DNA of 64,000 nucleotides from Cytobacillus sp. S13-E01 (GTDB lineage Bacteria; Bacillota; Bacilli; Bacillales; Bacillaceae_L). This document shows positions 1-9,154 of this stretch, in pieces. The notes below the pieces were generated by a model. The model saw only the letters and a list, made by a program, of their open reading frames with translations. It was not told the origin of the DNA and did no database searches. The stretch's first letter is position 1. Every line of letters begins with the position of its first letter. Both the position numbers and the translations under genes were made by a program. The stretch spans positions 62,001-126,000 of the forward strand of contig NZ_JARFVC010000009.1 in assembly GCF_029193815.1 (NCBI RefSeq), written 5' to 3'.

Positions 1-1599
1 AATCGAATTTTGTCTAATTGCATTAATAGTAAGGCTTTCTTTAGCGAATAACCCTCCTTTTATATTAAATAGTGAACCTACTCCATACAAAGTCGCAGAG
101 GAATCTGTATAAAAGTATGCTTCTAGTGGTGTATTTGCAGGATTAGTATAATCTCTAAATTCATTTATTCTAGTAATAATCATGTCTTGTTGTGCAAGTA
201 GAACAAGCTGTTTGTTATTTAGACCACTTATTTTCGTATTATATACTTCTGCTTTACCTAGTGTATAAATAGTAGAAGCAAATTGTACCTCATCATCTTC
301 CTGTAATTCTTCTTTACCATCTGGAGTTAAATTGTCTCCTCTAATAATTAAATCACCAGTAACTAAAATATTTCCATTTATCTCGATTGTGGACTGTAAT
401 GAACTGTCTATTACTAAATCACCATGAACGACTAGCCAAGCATCCTCTATGTCAAGGTTATTAGTAACAAATAATGGAGCATTCTCAACATGATTAGGGC
501 TTCTTATTTCAAAATCGTTTTCAGCTTCATCTAAAGATATATCTGCATATACTACTGTGGTATATTTTGGTTGAATGGCACTGTTAATATCTAGATAGTT
601 TTCATCCTTTTCAATTAAGTATAGTGGCGAATCGCAATTGTTCGTTCCACTAATAGAGTCTTCGTTCGAATTTATGATAATTTCACGACATGGCTCTAGT
701 AGAGATTTTATCGCGAAATTGATACTATTTTCATCGTTAAAATTATCTTCAGTAGTGGGTGTGCCACTATAGCCTTGGAGCTGGTTTATTTTTTGAGCAA
801 AGGTTTTTTTGAAATTGACATCAACATATTCGCTTGTCGCCCTCTTAATAATTGGCACACCATTTTCGGAAGAAATATTTGATTTAAAAAAATAATTTGA
901 TAGGCTCGGATCACTTAACAACTCATTCCCATTAATAGTCCCTCGTACACTTAGTTCCCCTTGAAGTGAAGGATAAACACTTGGTGCTTGGTTTTCAATT
1001 TGGCCGTTTCTTTGTGAGACTTCATCGTTGAAATATACAGTATTAGAGATATTGAAGGTATTGCCATACATATTTCCAATAATCTTTGAACCACCATTTA
1101 AATTAACTATCCCTTCAGGACTAGAACCGGCTGCATATTGGAGAAAACTAGGTGTTGGTGATAGAAATAATCTTCGGCTTGCTGTTCGAGTTCTTCCATC
1201 AGCATTCGTCGCGGTAACAGCAATGTTATATACCCTTGTAAAGTGTTCTAAAGGATTAATATCATATTCATTAGACAGGTTTGTGATTTTAAGTGAGGGA
1301 TTGTATTGCGATTGAAGATCTTCAATAAATGTAGCTAACTGTGCTTTGTACCTAGTATCTTTAAGCATGGCTTCATTTAATTTGAACGAAGGTTGACTAA
1401 TCTCATAATGAAATTTGGCAATTACTTCTTCCATGATCTTAACTGCTTCATATGTTGTTGCGATATCTTCTTTTCTGATTTCCGTTCTCTTTGCACCACC
1501 AATTGTTGCTGCGACAATTGTGAGTCCTAGTGTCATAAAAATGAGGCTGACCAGTAACACTAGGATTAAGCTAGAGCCTTTTTCATTCCTGGTAATCAT
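1..1599 (-). CDS. PilX-like type IV pilus accessory protein, 3' end outside window
   Basis: An open frame of 533 codons runs from an ATG at 1599 to the window edge without a stop, so the protein is C-terminally partial here. It begins MITRNEKGSSLILVLLVSLI, a short basic leader followed by one hydrophobic helix (about residues 9-30), as in PilX-type minor pilins. The remainder is a long hydrophilic, probably surface-exposed region with few cysteines. A strong AGGAGG lies just upstream (about 1606-1612), inside the end of the preceding gene. It is the third gene of a leftward run of pilin-like genes divergent from the pilus assembly operon, which supports a role as a tip or minor component. The family name is inferred from the N-terminus and context. 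Confidence 0.75.
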   Translation of the reverse strand, partial: MITRNEKGSSLILVLLVSLIFMTLGLTIVAATIGGAKRTEIRKEDIATTYEAVKIMEEVIAKFHYEISQPSFKLNEAMLKDTRYKAQLATFIEDLQSQYNPSLKITNLSNEYDINPLEHFTRVYNIAVTATNADGRTRTASRRLFLSPTPSFLQYAAGSSPEGIVNLNGGSKIIGNMYGNTFNISNTVYFNDEVSQRNGQIENQAPSVYPSLQGELSVRGTINGNELLSDPSLSNYFFKSNISSENGVPIIKRATSEYVDVNFKKTFAQKINQLQGYSGTPTTEDNFNDENSINFAIKSLLEPCREIIINSNEDSISGTNNCDSPLYLIEKDENYLDINSAIQPKYTTVVYADISLDEAENDFEIRSPNHVENAPLFVTNNLDIEDAWLVVHGDLVIDSSLQSTIEINGNILVTGDLIIRGDNLTPDGKEELQEDDEVQFASTIYTLGKAEVYNTKISGLNNKQLVLLAQQDMIITRINEFRDYTNPANTPLEAYFYTDSSATLYGVGSLFNIKGGLFAKESLTINAIRQNSI

Positions 1600-1613
1600 T
1601 AACTTTCCTCCTA

Positions 1614-2240
1614 TTAAAACCCAAATTGACTCTCTAATTGTAGTGGCTCAACATACAATGGACTACCCTCTTTATATCGAGAATGACCAACCTGTAAATT
1701 CATATTTATAATCGCACTTTTAAACATTGGAGTTTCACTCAGATCTTGCTGATAGACTTCTTCTATTCCTAGAATTTCTATTTTTGAGTTAGTAAAGGTT
1801 GAATTAGGAGATGAAAGGGTAGAACTTTCTGTTAATGTTTCATTTTCTTTAGATTTATTAATTTCGATTACTTCTCTCACAACTGTATCATTAATAATAA
1901 ATCTAATAATTACAGTAGTTTCTTTTTCAGACTCACCCACTAATTCCTTAGCATCGTTATTTACATTTATCTGTTTACTATCAATGAGCTCAATACAGTT
2001 CTCTGTTGCTTCACAGTATTTGATAATATCAACTGAGGATTGATTCATTTCATTAATAATCATACTTACAACGTAATCGGCTTCATCCCTAAGAAATCCT
2101 TCAATGCCAATTTTTTGATAGACTTTGACTCCTGATAGAAAGACACTATAAATAGTAAGGATAGCAATTGATGATAGGGTCAATGCAACTAGAAGTTCTA
2201 CAACCGTAATGCCTACTTGTTTATTATCGAATAGCTTCAT
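1614..2240 (-). CDS. PilW-like prepilin (minor pilin)
   Basis: A 208-residue protein with a class III prepilin leader: MKLFDNKQVG then ITVVELLVAL, with the cleavage-site Gly at 10 and Glu at mature position 5, followed by a hydrophobic helix to about residue 33. It would be processed by the prepilin peptidase encoded at 10997. The C-terminal domain has no motif I recognise. Its start overlaps the end of the upstream prepilin gene by 17 bases, and its stop is 14 bases before the PilX-like gene, so the three are probably co-translated. Predicted role: minor pilin or priming complex at the pilus tip. The PilW-like label rests on order and the leader. Confidence 0.8.
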   Translation of the reverse strand: MKLFDNKQVGITVVELLVALTLSSIAILTIYSVFLSGVKVYQKIGIEGFLRDEADYVVSMIINEMNQSSVDIIKYCEATENCIELIDSKQINVNNDAKELVGESEKETTVIIRFIINDTVVREVIEINKSKENETLTESSTLSSPNSTFTNSKIEILGIEEVYQQDLSETPMFKSAIINMNLQVGHSRYKEGSPLYVEPLQLESQFGF

Positions 2241-2727
2241 TTATAACATACCCCTCAATTGAAGTAGTATTTGTTCCCCAGTTTACTGTAATTGTTGTTG
2301 GTATGAGGTATTCTCTTAACTTCTGATCTATATGCTTTTTCATTTTTACAGAAACAGAATATTGAACATTATTAAATGTTTGTAAAAACACTTCATCACA
2401 ATATTGATCAAAAACGGTTTCCCCTGATTTATGAGTATCGCTACAATTAGTTACAGTAAGTGTAATAGCACCATCAGATAGAGGTTCTGTTAAAGGCTCT
2501 ATGTATTGTTCATTTAATTTAGTGAAATTTTGTCTTTCCATATATACTAGCATATTTCTTGCCACATATATTCCAAGCGTTTTATCTTCATTTATTTTTG
2601 AATAGGAGTAGGCTTGAGTGAAAAAAGAAAACATGCCAAGTGAAATTATTCCGAGAATCGTTATGGAAAGCATTACTTCAATTAAAGTAAATCCTTTTGA
2701 GTTAGCTAAAAATTTGTTTGGAATCAT
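2224..2727 (-). CDS. PilV/PulG-like prepilin (minor pilin)
   Basis: Begins MIPNKFLANSKG then FTLIEVMLSITILG, a canonical type IV prepilin processing site (G/FTLIE) with the following hydrophobic helix. I place the start at the ATG at 2727, because AAGGGG lies 7-8 bases upstream; the frame also opens 18 bases further out at a TTG with no good ribosome site. Mature length is about 155 residues, usual for minor pilins. It is the first gene of the leftward minor-pilin operon. Two cysteines (in NCSDTH and QYCDEV) could form a disulphide in the globular domain. Confidence 0.85.
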   Translation of the reverse strand: MIPNKFLANSKGFTLIEVMLSITILGIISLGMFSFFTQAYSYSKINEDKTLGIYVARNMLVYMERQNFTKLNEQYIEPLTEPLSDGAITLTVTNCSDTHKSGETVFDQYCDEVFLQTFNNVQYSVSVKMKKHIDQKLREYLIPTTITVNWGTNTTSIEGYVINEAIR

Positions 2728-2758
2728 TTCGTCCCCTTCTTTCAAAATACGTAAGTTT

Positions 2759-2764
2759 ATTATA
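2759..2764 (-). promoter_or_regulatory. candidate -10 element of the minor-pilin operon
   Basis: Reading leftwards, TATAAT is a perfect -10 hexamer 31 bases upstream of the 2727 start. A weak -35 (ACAATT) lies 18 bases upstream. The intergenic region 2728-2876 separates the two divergent pilus operons; I could not find an equally good promoter for the rightward side. Confidence 0.4.
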
Positions 2765-2876
2765 CAATAACTAATAGTCGATAATTGTCTAATTAAGACG
2801 GATTTATGAACTTTTTGCCGAAAAAGGAAGTGATTCCTTACCTGATTAATATAAAAATATCGAAAGAGGTGAGAAA

Positions 2877-4202
2877 TTGGGGACCATCATATTTACCGTC
2901 ACTGCACTTATCATTCTTATACCCTTACTATATTTTTTACCGCTTGGCTTTAAGAAGCAAGGTAAACTCATTATCATTGCAAGTTCTTTATGTCTAGCAC
3001 TTATTGGGTTATTAGCTAATACAGTATTTGAATTATGGCAAACCTCATTACTATTGTTATTATTTGCATTAGCAGCTACATATTTAATTGAAAAAAAACT
3101 AAGCTCTTTTGTTTTTGCTGATACCTCTACCGAAGAGGTGAAGACTGTTGAAGATGACGCTTATTCGAGTGATAATAAACAATCCCTTGATTCTGATAGA
3201 TCTGAGCCGGCAGTAGCTTCACCAGCACTTCAAGAGAATATAAATAGTAACGATCCCAGCCTTAATGAAGATGAGATCGAGGAAGTTAAACATAATGAAA
3301 TCTTAGATGGTGTTGTTCTTGCTCAGACATCCCAACAAGAAAATACGAATGACAGCATTTTACCTGTGGACGCAGTTTTAGAAAGTGATGATGAAGATCA
3401 TCAGGACATACTAATTGAAAATGACCAAGAAACATTGGCTGCTAGTAACGATGAAGAGTCTCAGAATTGGGCTGATTTAGAAGAACTAAATGATCTTCAT
3501 AAGGTTAACGATGAACTTGATCTGAATTTAGAAGAGCCGACAACAAATACATTAGATGATAATAGTATCGTAGATTACAATATCGATGAAATTATTGAAG
3601 AATCAAAAACACAAGCAAGCTACAACAATGACTTAAATATCGATGAAATTGAAGAAGTCGATCATTCTATAACAGAATCAGTTAATGCTGATGTATTTGC
3701 AGAAGAAGATACAGTACTCGATGAACCTGAAAACGATGTTGATGAATATGACTCAGTGATAGAACCTGCTAAAGGAGATAGTAGTTCATCTGATGAAACA
3801 CTATCAGATCCTATTAGTTTTGGGGAAGAGGTTGAAAGTGGCGGACTAGAGGAAAGTGCATTAGTAGCTCAAGAGAACATTAACGACTTAGATTTAGTTA
3901 AGGAGAAACGAAAGAATCGGTTACAAAAACAAATGTTTCATACTATGGTTTCACAGTTACAGCTGAGCAGAAAATATCTGTCTGTTACAGAGTATGAGAA
4001 ACGTGTCAAAGATCATTTGCACCCAAATCTACCAGCCCAAGATTATTATACATTCTCATATTTATTAATTGAACATTACATTTCTGAACATAATGAGAGA
4101 GAACTACATTCCTTAATAAACCATTTAAAAGATAAATTTACAAATTTCGTAATCATTCAACAACAATTGCATTTTTTAGAGCAACATTATTGTAAAAAAT
4201 GA
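2877..4202 (+). CDS. acidic membrane protein of the pilus locus, function unknown
   Basis: I do not recognise this 441-residue protein. It has two or three N-terminal membrane segments (about residues 2-22, 30-50 and 53-70), then roughly 240 residues very rich in Asp and Glu, probably disordered, and a short conserved-looking C-terminal helical domain from about residue 340 (KNRLQKQMFHTMVSQLQ onward). The TTG start is preceded by GAAAGAGGTGAG. It opens the rightward pilus operon and diverges from the minor pilins. Position suggests a role in pilus assembly, anchoring or regulation. The acidic region would lie either in the cytoplasm or in the wall; topology cannot be settled here. Confidence 0.6.
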   Translation: MGTIIFTVTALIILIPLLYFLPLGFKKQGKLIIIASSLCLALIGLLANTVFELWQTSLLLLLFALAATYLIEKKLSSFVFADTSTEEVKTVEDDAYSSDNKQSLDSDRSEPAVASPALQENINSNDPSLNEDEIEEVKHNEILDGVVLAQTSQQENTNDSILPVDAVLESDDEDHQDILIENDQETLAASNDEESQNWADLEELNDLHKVNDELDLNLEEPTTNTLDDNSIVDYNIDEIIEESKTQASYNNDLNIDEIEEVDHSITESVNADVFAEEDTVLDEPENDVDEYDSVIEPAKGDSSSSDETLSDPISFGEEVESGGLEESALVAQENINDLDLVKEKRKNRLQKQMFHTMVSQLQLSRKYLSVTEYEKRVKDHLHPNLPAQDYYTFSYLLIEHYISEHNERELHSLINHLKDKFTNFVIIQQQLHFLEQHYCKK

Positions 4203-4221
4203 CTATTTTTTTGTCGATACA

Positions 4222-4230
4222 TGGTACAAT
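4222..4230 (+). promoter_or_regulatory. extended -10 promoter candidate before the PRC-barrel gene
   Basis: TGGTACAAT matches an extended -10 (TGn plus TACAAT). The -35 region is poor, as is common with extended -10 promoters. It lies about 50 bases upstream of the 4281 start. Confidence 0.35.
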
Positions 4231-4280
4231 GATAGACATGAATCAGTCGTGAACTAAATAGAACAGGTGTGGTGAAAAGA

Positions 4281-5072
4281 ATGAAAAAAAGTACCGAAAT
4301 AGTAAGTCTGCCGATTATTAGCATTTCTGAAGGTCAACAAGTAGGTAAAGTAAAATCGCTAGTAATTAATCCAGATAAAGGTTCAATTGATTTTTTAACG
4401 ATTGAGCATGAGGACTGGCAAGTAAGTGTAAAAGCGATTCCCTATAAAAAAGTCGTTGGTATTGGAGAATATGCTGTTACAGTTGAAAGTGATAGTGCTG
4501 TTATTGATTTAAACGAAATTCCTATTGCTAATCAGTTAGTGAATAAGAAAATAAAAATCACGAACACTAAAGTTATGACCCGCAAAGGAGAACTACTTGG
4601 TGAGGTTACAGAATATTTTGTAGATGATGAAACAGGAAATATTCTAGGTGTGTTGTTAAATGTAACAAACCGTGAAGTAACGCTTGCTTCAGATTCAATT
4701 TTAACATACGGAAAAGATATCATTATTGTAAAAGAAGATGCTTCTTCACTCTATCTTGAATCAGCTGATCAATTAATTCATCCAGTACCAGCTACTGATG
4801 ACGTTATTGGCTCATTTGCAGGTGATGTTGTTAAATCTCAAGTTGATCCATTTGAAGGACTTACATTGCTTGATGAAGATGACGAAGTTAAAGCTCTAAA
4901 AGAAAAACAAGTAGAAATATTGCTTGGAAAGACAGTGATAAAAGATATTGTCGGATCTGATGGTCAGGTGCTGTTTACAGAAGGTACTGTATTAACAGAG
5001 GATGATATCCTAACTGCACTAGAGGACGGCCCAAGTGTTGTTGTTGAGTTATCTATGCACGTTGAAGCCTAA
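4281..5072 (+). CDS. PRC-barrel domain protein of the pilus operon
   Basis: About 263 residues. Two PRC-barrel-like units are visible: residues ~5-70 (IVSLPIISISEGQQVGKVK) and ~83-150 (NKKIKITNTKVMTRKGELLG), each with the characteristic G-x-h-x-h-hhh-D-x-x-G-x-h pattern. PRC barrels are small beta modules found in ribosome-maturation and cell-envelope adaptor proteins. No signal peptide or membrane segment, so probably cytoplasmic. The ATG at 4281 is chosen because AGGTGTGGTG lies 6 bases upstream; a GTG 12 bases earlier is an alternative. It is followed after 15 bases by the VanW-like gene and then pilB, so it likely serves the pilus machine. Confidence 0.7.
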   Translation: MKKSTEIVSLPIISISEGQQVGKVKSLVINPDKGSIDFLTIEHEDWQVSVKAIPYKKVVGIGEYAVTVESDSAVIDLNEIPIANQLVNKKIKITNTKVMTRKGELLGEVTEYFVDDETGNILGVLLNVTNREVTLASDSILTYGKDIIIVKEDASSLYLESADQLIHPVPATDDVIGSFAGDVVKSQVDPFEGLTLLDEDDEVKALKEKQVEILLGKTVIKDIVGSDGQVLFTEGTVLTEDDILTALEDGPSVVVELSMHVEA

Positions 5073-5087
5073 AAAGGAGGCAGATGA

Positions 5088-6422
5088 GTGAGAAACTTGC
5101 GTGAACTAAAGCTGCTCGCTGCTATAATTTTTTGCACAAGTTATATTTTTAGTTTCTCACAATTAGGTGCTTTTGCATATGAATCTGTATTCAGCCCTGG
5201 TAATAGCTTTGAGGAAGGAACGATGATCGGTCCTATTAATGTCTCAAGCTTAACAAAAGAAGAAGCGATAAAGAAGATAGAGAATGAAATACTTGATTGG
5301 GAAGCCAAAACTCAATTATATATAAAAAATAAAGAAAACGATAAAGTAATCAATACTTCATTGTTTTCTTTTTCAGTTATAGAAAGTGTTTCAAATGCTC
5401 AGGATAGAAGTGTTTCGCCTCTTCTTGTAGCCATATCTGACGAACATTATACAGCAGTTCTCAAGGACATAGCTGATGATTCACTTAGAGAGAACCTAGA
5501 TGTCGACAAGCTGCAAAGCGATCTTGAAAAAGTTGCTGAAAATCTTCAGACTGGAGAATTTACTTTCCAGTTGTTAAATTACGGAAAGAATAAAGAGAAA
5601 AATGAAATTGTTTCAGAGAGTATTGTTGCAACTACAGCATATCATGATGAAATATCGAAATTTATTAATCGTATAAATACAATAAAGGTCCCTCCTAGGT
5701 CTCAAGTTTCTTTGTTAGAAATGATTGGTGACGATGAATTACCGGGCTATTCTCCAGAGGCTTTAAGTATTATTGCTTCAGGTCTGTATAAAGCTGTTCT
5801 AGCAACTAATTTTGAAATAATTGAACGCCATTATAGCCGAAATTTACCAACTTATGCAGAATTAGGTTATGAAGCTAGAATTCTACCAGAAAATAACGAT
5901 TTTGTCTTTTATAACCCAAATACAACAGAGTACACTTTTCAACTTGAGTTGTTTAAAGATCGCTTATATACGTCCATAACGGGTGTACCTTTCATATTTG
6001 GTTATCAGGTTATAATTGATACTATTCAAGCATTTGAACCTAGAACTGTCCTCCAATATAAAAGTACGGTTTCCATTGGAGAAGTAGTTGTTAAGGAAGC
6101 AGGAACAAAGGGCTTTCTTATCCCGATATTTCGTTTAACCCTGGACGAATCATTTGATATTATTGAAAAAATCAAAATTGCTGAAGATTTCTACCCACCT
6201 ATTCACAGGGTTGAAATCCATAGCTTAGCGAGTAAACCCGGTAACACAAGGGAAAACAAAGCTAGTAACCCAGGAAATGGGAATGATTTAACATTGGTTC
6301 CTGAAGGGAATGAACGTACTGATGGTAATAATTCCGTGGCGGAAGACAATGTTGGTGTAGAAAAAAATCATAAAGATGACGAGCTTTGGGGGACTCCTGG
6401 AGCTCCAATGAAGGGCGAATAA
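5088..6422 (+). CDS. VanW-family secreted or anchored protein
   Basis: A 444-residue protein. An N-terminal hydrophobic segment (residues ~8-30, ending GAFAYE) looks like a signal peptide or anchor. The N-terminal half resembles the region preceding VanW domains in YoaR-like proteins. Residues ~200-330 match the VanW pattern: ...SLLEMIG, then GLYKAVLATNFEIIERHYS, PTYAELGYEARI and FVFYNPN. The typical GGGVCQVSTTLYNA segment is replaced by SIIASGLYKAVL, so the usual Cys is missing. The tail is Asn/Gly/Glu-rich. The GTG start follows AAAGGAGG with 7 bases spacing. VanW function is unknown; association with envelope peptidoglycan is suspected. Its place directly before pilB suggests helping the pilus cross the wall. 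Confidence 0.7.
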   Translation: MRNLRELKLLAAIIFCTSYIFSFSQLGAFAYESVFSPGNSFEEGTMIGPINVSSLTKEEAIKKIENEILDWEAKTQLYIKNKENDKVINTSLFSFSVIESVSNAQDRSVSPLLVAISDEHYTAVLKDIADDSLRENLDVDKLQSDLEKVAENLQTGEFTFQLLNYGKNKEKNEIVSESIVATTAYHDEISKFINRINTIKVPPRSQVSLLEMIGDDELPGYSPEALSIIASGLYKAVLATNFEIIERHYSRNLPTYAELGYEARILPENNDFVFYNPNTTEYTFQLELFKDRLYTSITGVPFIFGYQVIIDTIQAFEPRTVLQYKSTVSIGEVVVKEAGTKGFLIPIFRLTLDESFDIIEKIKIAEDFYPPIHRVEIHSLASKPGNTRENKASNPGNGNDLTLVPEGNERTDGNNSVAEDNVGVEKNHKDDELWGTPGAPMKGE

Positions 6423-6442
6423 GTCTAAAGTAGGGATGTCAA

Positions 6443-8104
6443 ATGAAACAAAGTCGTAAAAGATTAGGTGATTTATTAGTTGAAGCGGGTCTAATAACTG
6501 TAGACCAGCTTCAACTTACATTAAACGAGAAAAGTGAGTCCCAAAAGCTTGGGGATGCACTACTACAACATGGATATATCACTGAACAGCAATTAATCGA
6601 AGTATTGGAATTTCAATTAGGAATACCACACATTAGTTTATTTCGTTTCCCATTTGATCCCAAGATGACGAGCTTAGTACCTAAGGAATTTGCAAAGCGG
6701 AACTTATTGGTCCCGCTCAAAAAAGAAGGGGACAAACTTTTTGTCGCTATGTCGGATCCAATGGATTTTTACGCAATCGATGATTTACGGTTAGCAACGG
6801 GGTTTCAAATTGAAACCGCAATTGCCACAAAGGACGATATCCTTCGTGCTATTTCAAAATACTATGATGTTGACGATAGTATGGATGAATTGCTAACTAA
6901 CCTTAAAACAGGGCAAGAGGTTGAAGAAGACAAAATTACAGATACTGACTCACCAGTTGTTAGATTAGTTAATCAAATACTGCAAAACGCGATCCAACTT
7001 CGTGCTAGTGACATTCACATAGATCCACAAGAGACAAAAGTTGTGATACGCTATCGTGTAGACGGTGTACTACGTACAGAAAGATCACTGCCCAAGCATA
7101 TGCAGAACGTTTTAATTGCTAGGATTAAAATTATGTCTAACCTTGATATTACTGAACACCGCATACCTCAAGATGGCCGTATGAAAATGAACCTAGACTT
7201 TCATCCGGTCGATTTACGTATCGCCACACTACCTACAGTATTTGGAGAAAAAATTGTCTTACGTATTTTAGATTTAAGCAGTGCGTTAAATGATATCAAT
7301 AAATTAGGCTTTAATAAGCTGAATATCTCACGCTTTTTAAGTCTTATTGAAAAGCCAACAGGTATTGTGTTAATCACAGGACCAACTGGTTCTGGAAAAT
7401 CTTCAACTCTATATGCCGCGTTAAATCGACTTAATCGTGAAGAAGTGAATATTATTACGATAGAAGACCCTGTTGAATATCAACTTGAGGGAGTAAATCA
7501 AATACAAGTGAACCCTACTATTGGAATGACATTTGCAAAAGGCTTGAGATCAATTTTACGGCAGGATCCAAATATTATTATGGTTGGTGAAATAAGGGAC
7601 CGGGAAACAGCAGATGTAGCGATTAGAGCATCCCTAACAGGGCATTTAGTTTTAAGCACACTGCATACAAACGATTCTCTTGGGACAATAACTAGACTAA
7701 TGGATATGGGGGTAGAACCATTCCTATTAGCATCATCTTTAAGTGGAATTGTTGCTCAACGTCTCGTTAGAAAGGTATGTCGAGATTGTGCCCAAAGCGA
7801 AGAGCCGACTAAGAGAGAGCTTGAAATATTCTCTAAAAGAGGAATTGCAATAACTGAGATTACACGCGGTAAAGGCTGCGGAACGTGTAATATGACAGGC
7901 TATAAAGGCCGTTTTGCAATCCACGAACTACTTGTTATAAATGATGACATGCGACGTGTAATTATGAACGGAGAATCTTTTTCAAAGCTGAGGGAAATTG
8001 CAATGAAAAATAAAACAATCTTCCTGCTAGATGATGGCTTGTTAAAAGTTAAACAAGGGTTAACAACTACAGAGGAGATACTAAGGGTTGCTATGCCAGA
8101 GTAG
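6443..8104 (+). CDS. pilB: type IV pilus extension ATPase PilB
   Basis: Cytoplasmic hexameric ATPase that drives pilin polymerisation through PilC. The 553 residues show a GspE/MshE N-terminal domain (about 1-150), Walker A GPTGSGKS at about 313-320, the Asp box and Walker B around 377-387 (IIMVGEIRD), a His box (LSTLHTND), and a zinc-binding tetracysteine: C446-x2-C449 and C479-x2-C482. Length is normal for PilB. The start ATG is preceded by a modest AGGGATG. The stop is followed at once by pilT. Competence ATPase ComGA is shorter and lacks this N-terminal domain, so this is a true pilus or T2S-type motor. Confidence 0.95.
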   Translation: MKQSRKRLGDLLVEAGLITVDQLQLTLNEKSESQKLGDALLQHGYITEQQLIEVLEFQLGIPHISLFRFPFDPKMTSLVPKEFAKRNLLVPLKKEGDKLFVAMSDPMDFYAIDDLRLATGFQIETAIATKDDILRAISKYYDVDDSMDELLTNLKTGQEVEEDKITDTDSPVVRLVNQILQNAIQLRASDIHIDPQETKVVIRYRVDGVLRTERSLPKHMQNVLIARIKIMSNLDITEHRIPQDGRMKMNLDFHPVDLRIATLPTVFGEKIVLRILDLSSALNDINKLGFNKLNISRFLSLIEKPTGIVLITGPTGSGKSSTLYAALNRLNREEVNIITIEDPVEYQLEGVNQIQVNPTIGMTFAKGLRSILRQDPNIIMVGEIRDRETADVAIRASLTGHLVLSTLHTNDSLGTITRLMDMGVEPFLLASSLSGIVAQRLVRKVCRDCAQSEEPTKRELEIFSKRGIAITEITRGKGCGTCNMTGYKGRFAIHELLVINDDMRRVIMNGESFSKLREIAMKNKTIFLLDDGLLKVKQGLTTTEEILRVAMPE

Positions 8105-8113
8105 GTGATAAAA

Positions 8114-9154
8114 GTGAAAATGAAAATGGATAAACTTCTACGTGCAGCATTTGAATTAAAAGCTTCTGATATTCACTTAACTGTTGGAGTACCTCCAGTT
8201 ATACGTATTAATGGTGAGTTGAAAAAATATGGACAAGATGTGCTAAAGCCTGATGACACAGAAGGAATGGCAAAGGCAATCATCTCAGAAACAATGTGGC
8301 CACAATTCATCGAAAAAGGTGAACTAGATTTTTCCTACGGCATTACAGGTGTATCTCGTTTTCGAGTAAATACCTTTTTTCAGCGTTCATGTATTGCGCT
8401 AGCTATAAGAATTGTCCCAACACAAATTCCAACTATTGATGAGCTTGAGCTGCCCCTAATCTTAAAAAAGATTTCAACGAAGCCACATGGACTTATACTT
8501 GTAACAGGTCCTACAGGAAGTGGTAAATCCACTACAATTGCTGCAATGCTAGACTATATGAATCAGACAATGCGTAAACACATCATCACCCTTGAAGATC
8601 CTATTGAATATTTACATAAGCACGGTAATTGTATAATAGACCAGCGCGAAGTAGGCTTTGATACAAAAAACTTTGCAAATGGATTACGTGCGTCTTTAAG
8701 ACAAGATCCAGATGTTATTTTTGTTGGCGAAATGCGCGACCTAGAAACAATTCATACTGCCCTAACTGCTGCTGAAACGGGACACCTAGTTTTTGCTACC
8801 TTACATACATCAAGTGCACCCACCACGATTGACCGAATTATTGATGTATTCCCTGCCACGCAGCAAGCCCAAGTTAGAATTCAGTTAGCGTCAGTTCTAG
8901 TTGCAATCGTTTCCCAACGTTTATTTCCGACAACCGATAAAAAAGGCAGGAAAGCTGTAACTGAAGTACTGCTGAACAATTCAGCAGTTTCGAACTTGAT
9001 TCGAAATGAAAAGATTCATCAGATAGTAAATGTGATGCAAACAAGTCGAGCACAAGGGATGCACACACTCGAAAGTCGACTTAAAGACTTTGTACAAGCA
9101 GGTGTTATATCAAGAGAAGCAGCCCTACCTTTTATACGGGAGAAGATTGAGTAA
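8114..9154 (+). CDS. pilT: type IV pilus retraction ATPase PilT
   Basis: Hexameric ATPase that depolymerises the pilus, giving twitching motility and DNA uptake force. The N-terminus (LLRAAFELKASDIHLTVGVPPVIRI after the start) is typical PilT. Walker A GPTGSGKST lies near residue 133. The RQDPDVIFVGEMRD Walker B and the HTSSAPTTIDRIID segment are intact. I choose the GTG at 8114, 6 bases after AGGTG; GTG 8105 and ATG 8120 or 8126 are alternatives in the same frame. The last base overlaps the pilC ATG. Presence of PilT argues for retractile pili rather than only a competence pseudopilus. Confidence 0.93.
   Translation: MKMKMDKLLRAAFELKASDIHLTVGVPPVIRINGELKKYGQDVLKPDDTEGMAKAIISETMWPQFIEKGELDFSYGITGVSRFRVNTFFQRSCIALAIRIVPTQIPTIDELELPLILKKISTKPHGLILVTGPTGSGKSTTIAAMLDYMNQTMRKHIITLEDPIEYLHKHGNCIIDQREVGFDTKNFANGLRASLRQDPDVIFVGEMRDLETIHTALTAAETGHLVFATLHTSSAPTTIDRIIDVFPATQQAQVRIQLASVLVAIVSQRLFPTTDKKGRKAVTEVLLNNSAVSNLIRNEKIHQIVNVMQTSRAQGMHTLESRLKDFVQAGVISREAALPFIREKIE

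Noticed and set aside
1028-1711. Rightward open frames of 95 and 98 codons
   Set aside because: They are antisense to the pilX-like and pilW-like genes, have no ribosome sites and show no protein-like pattern.
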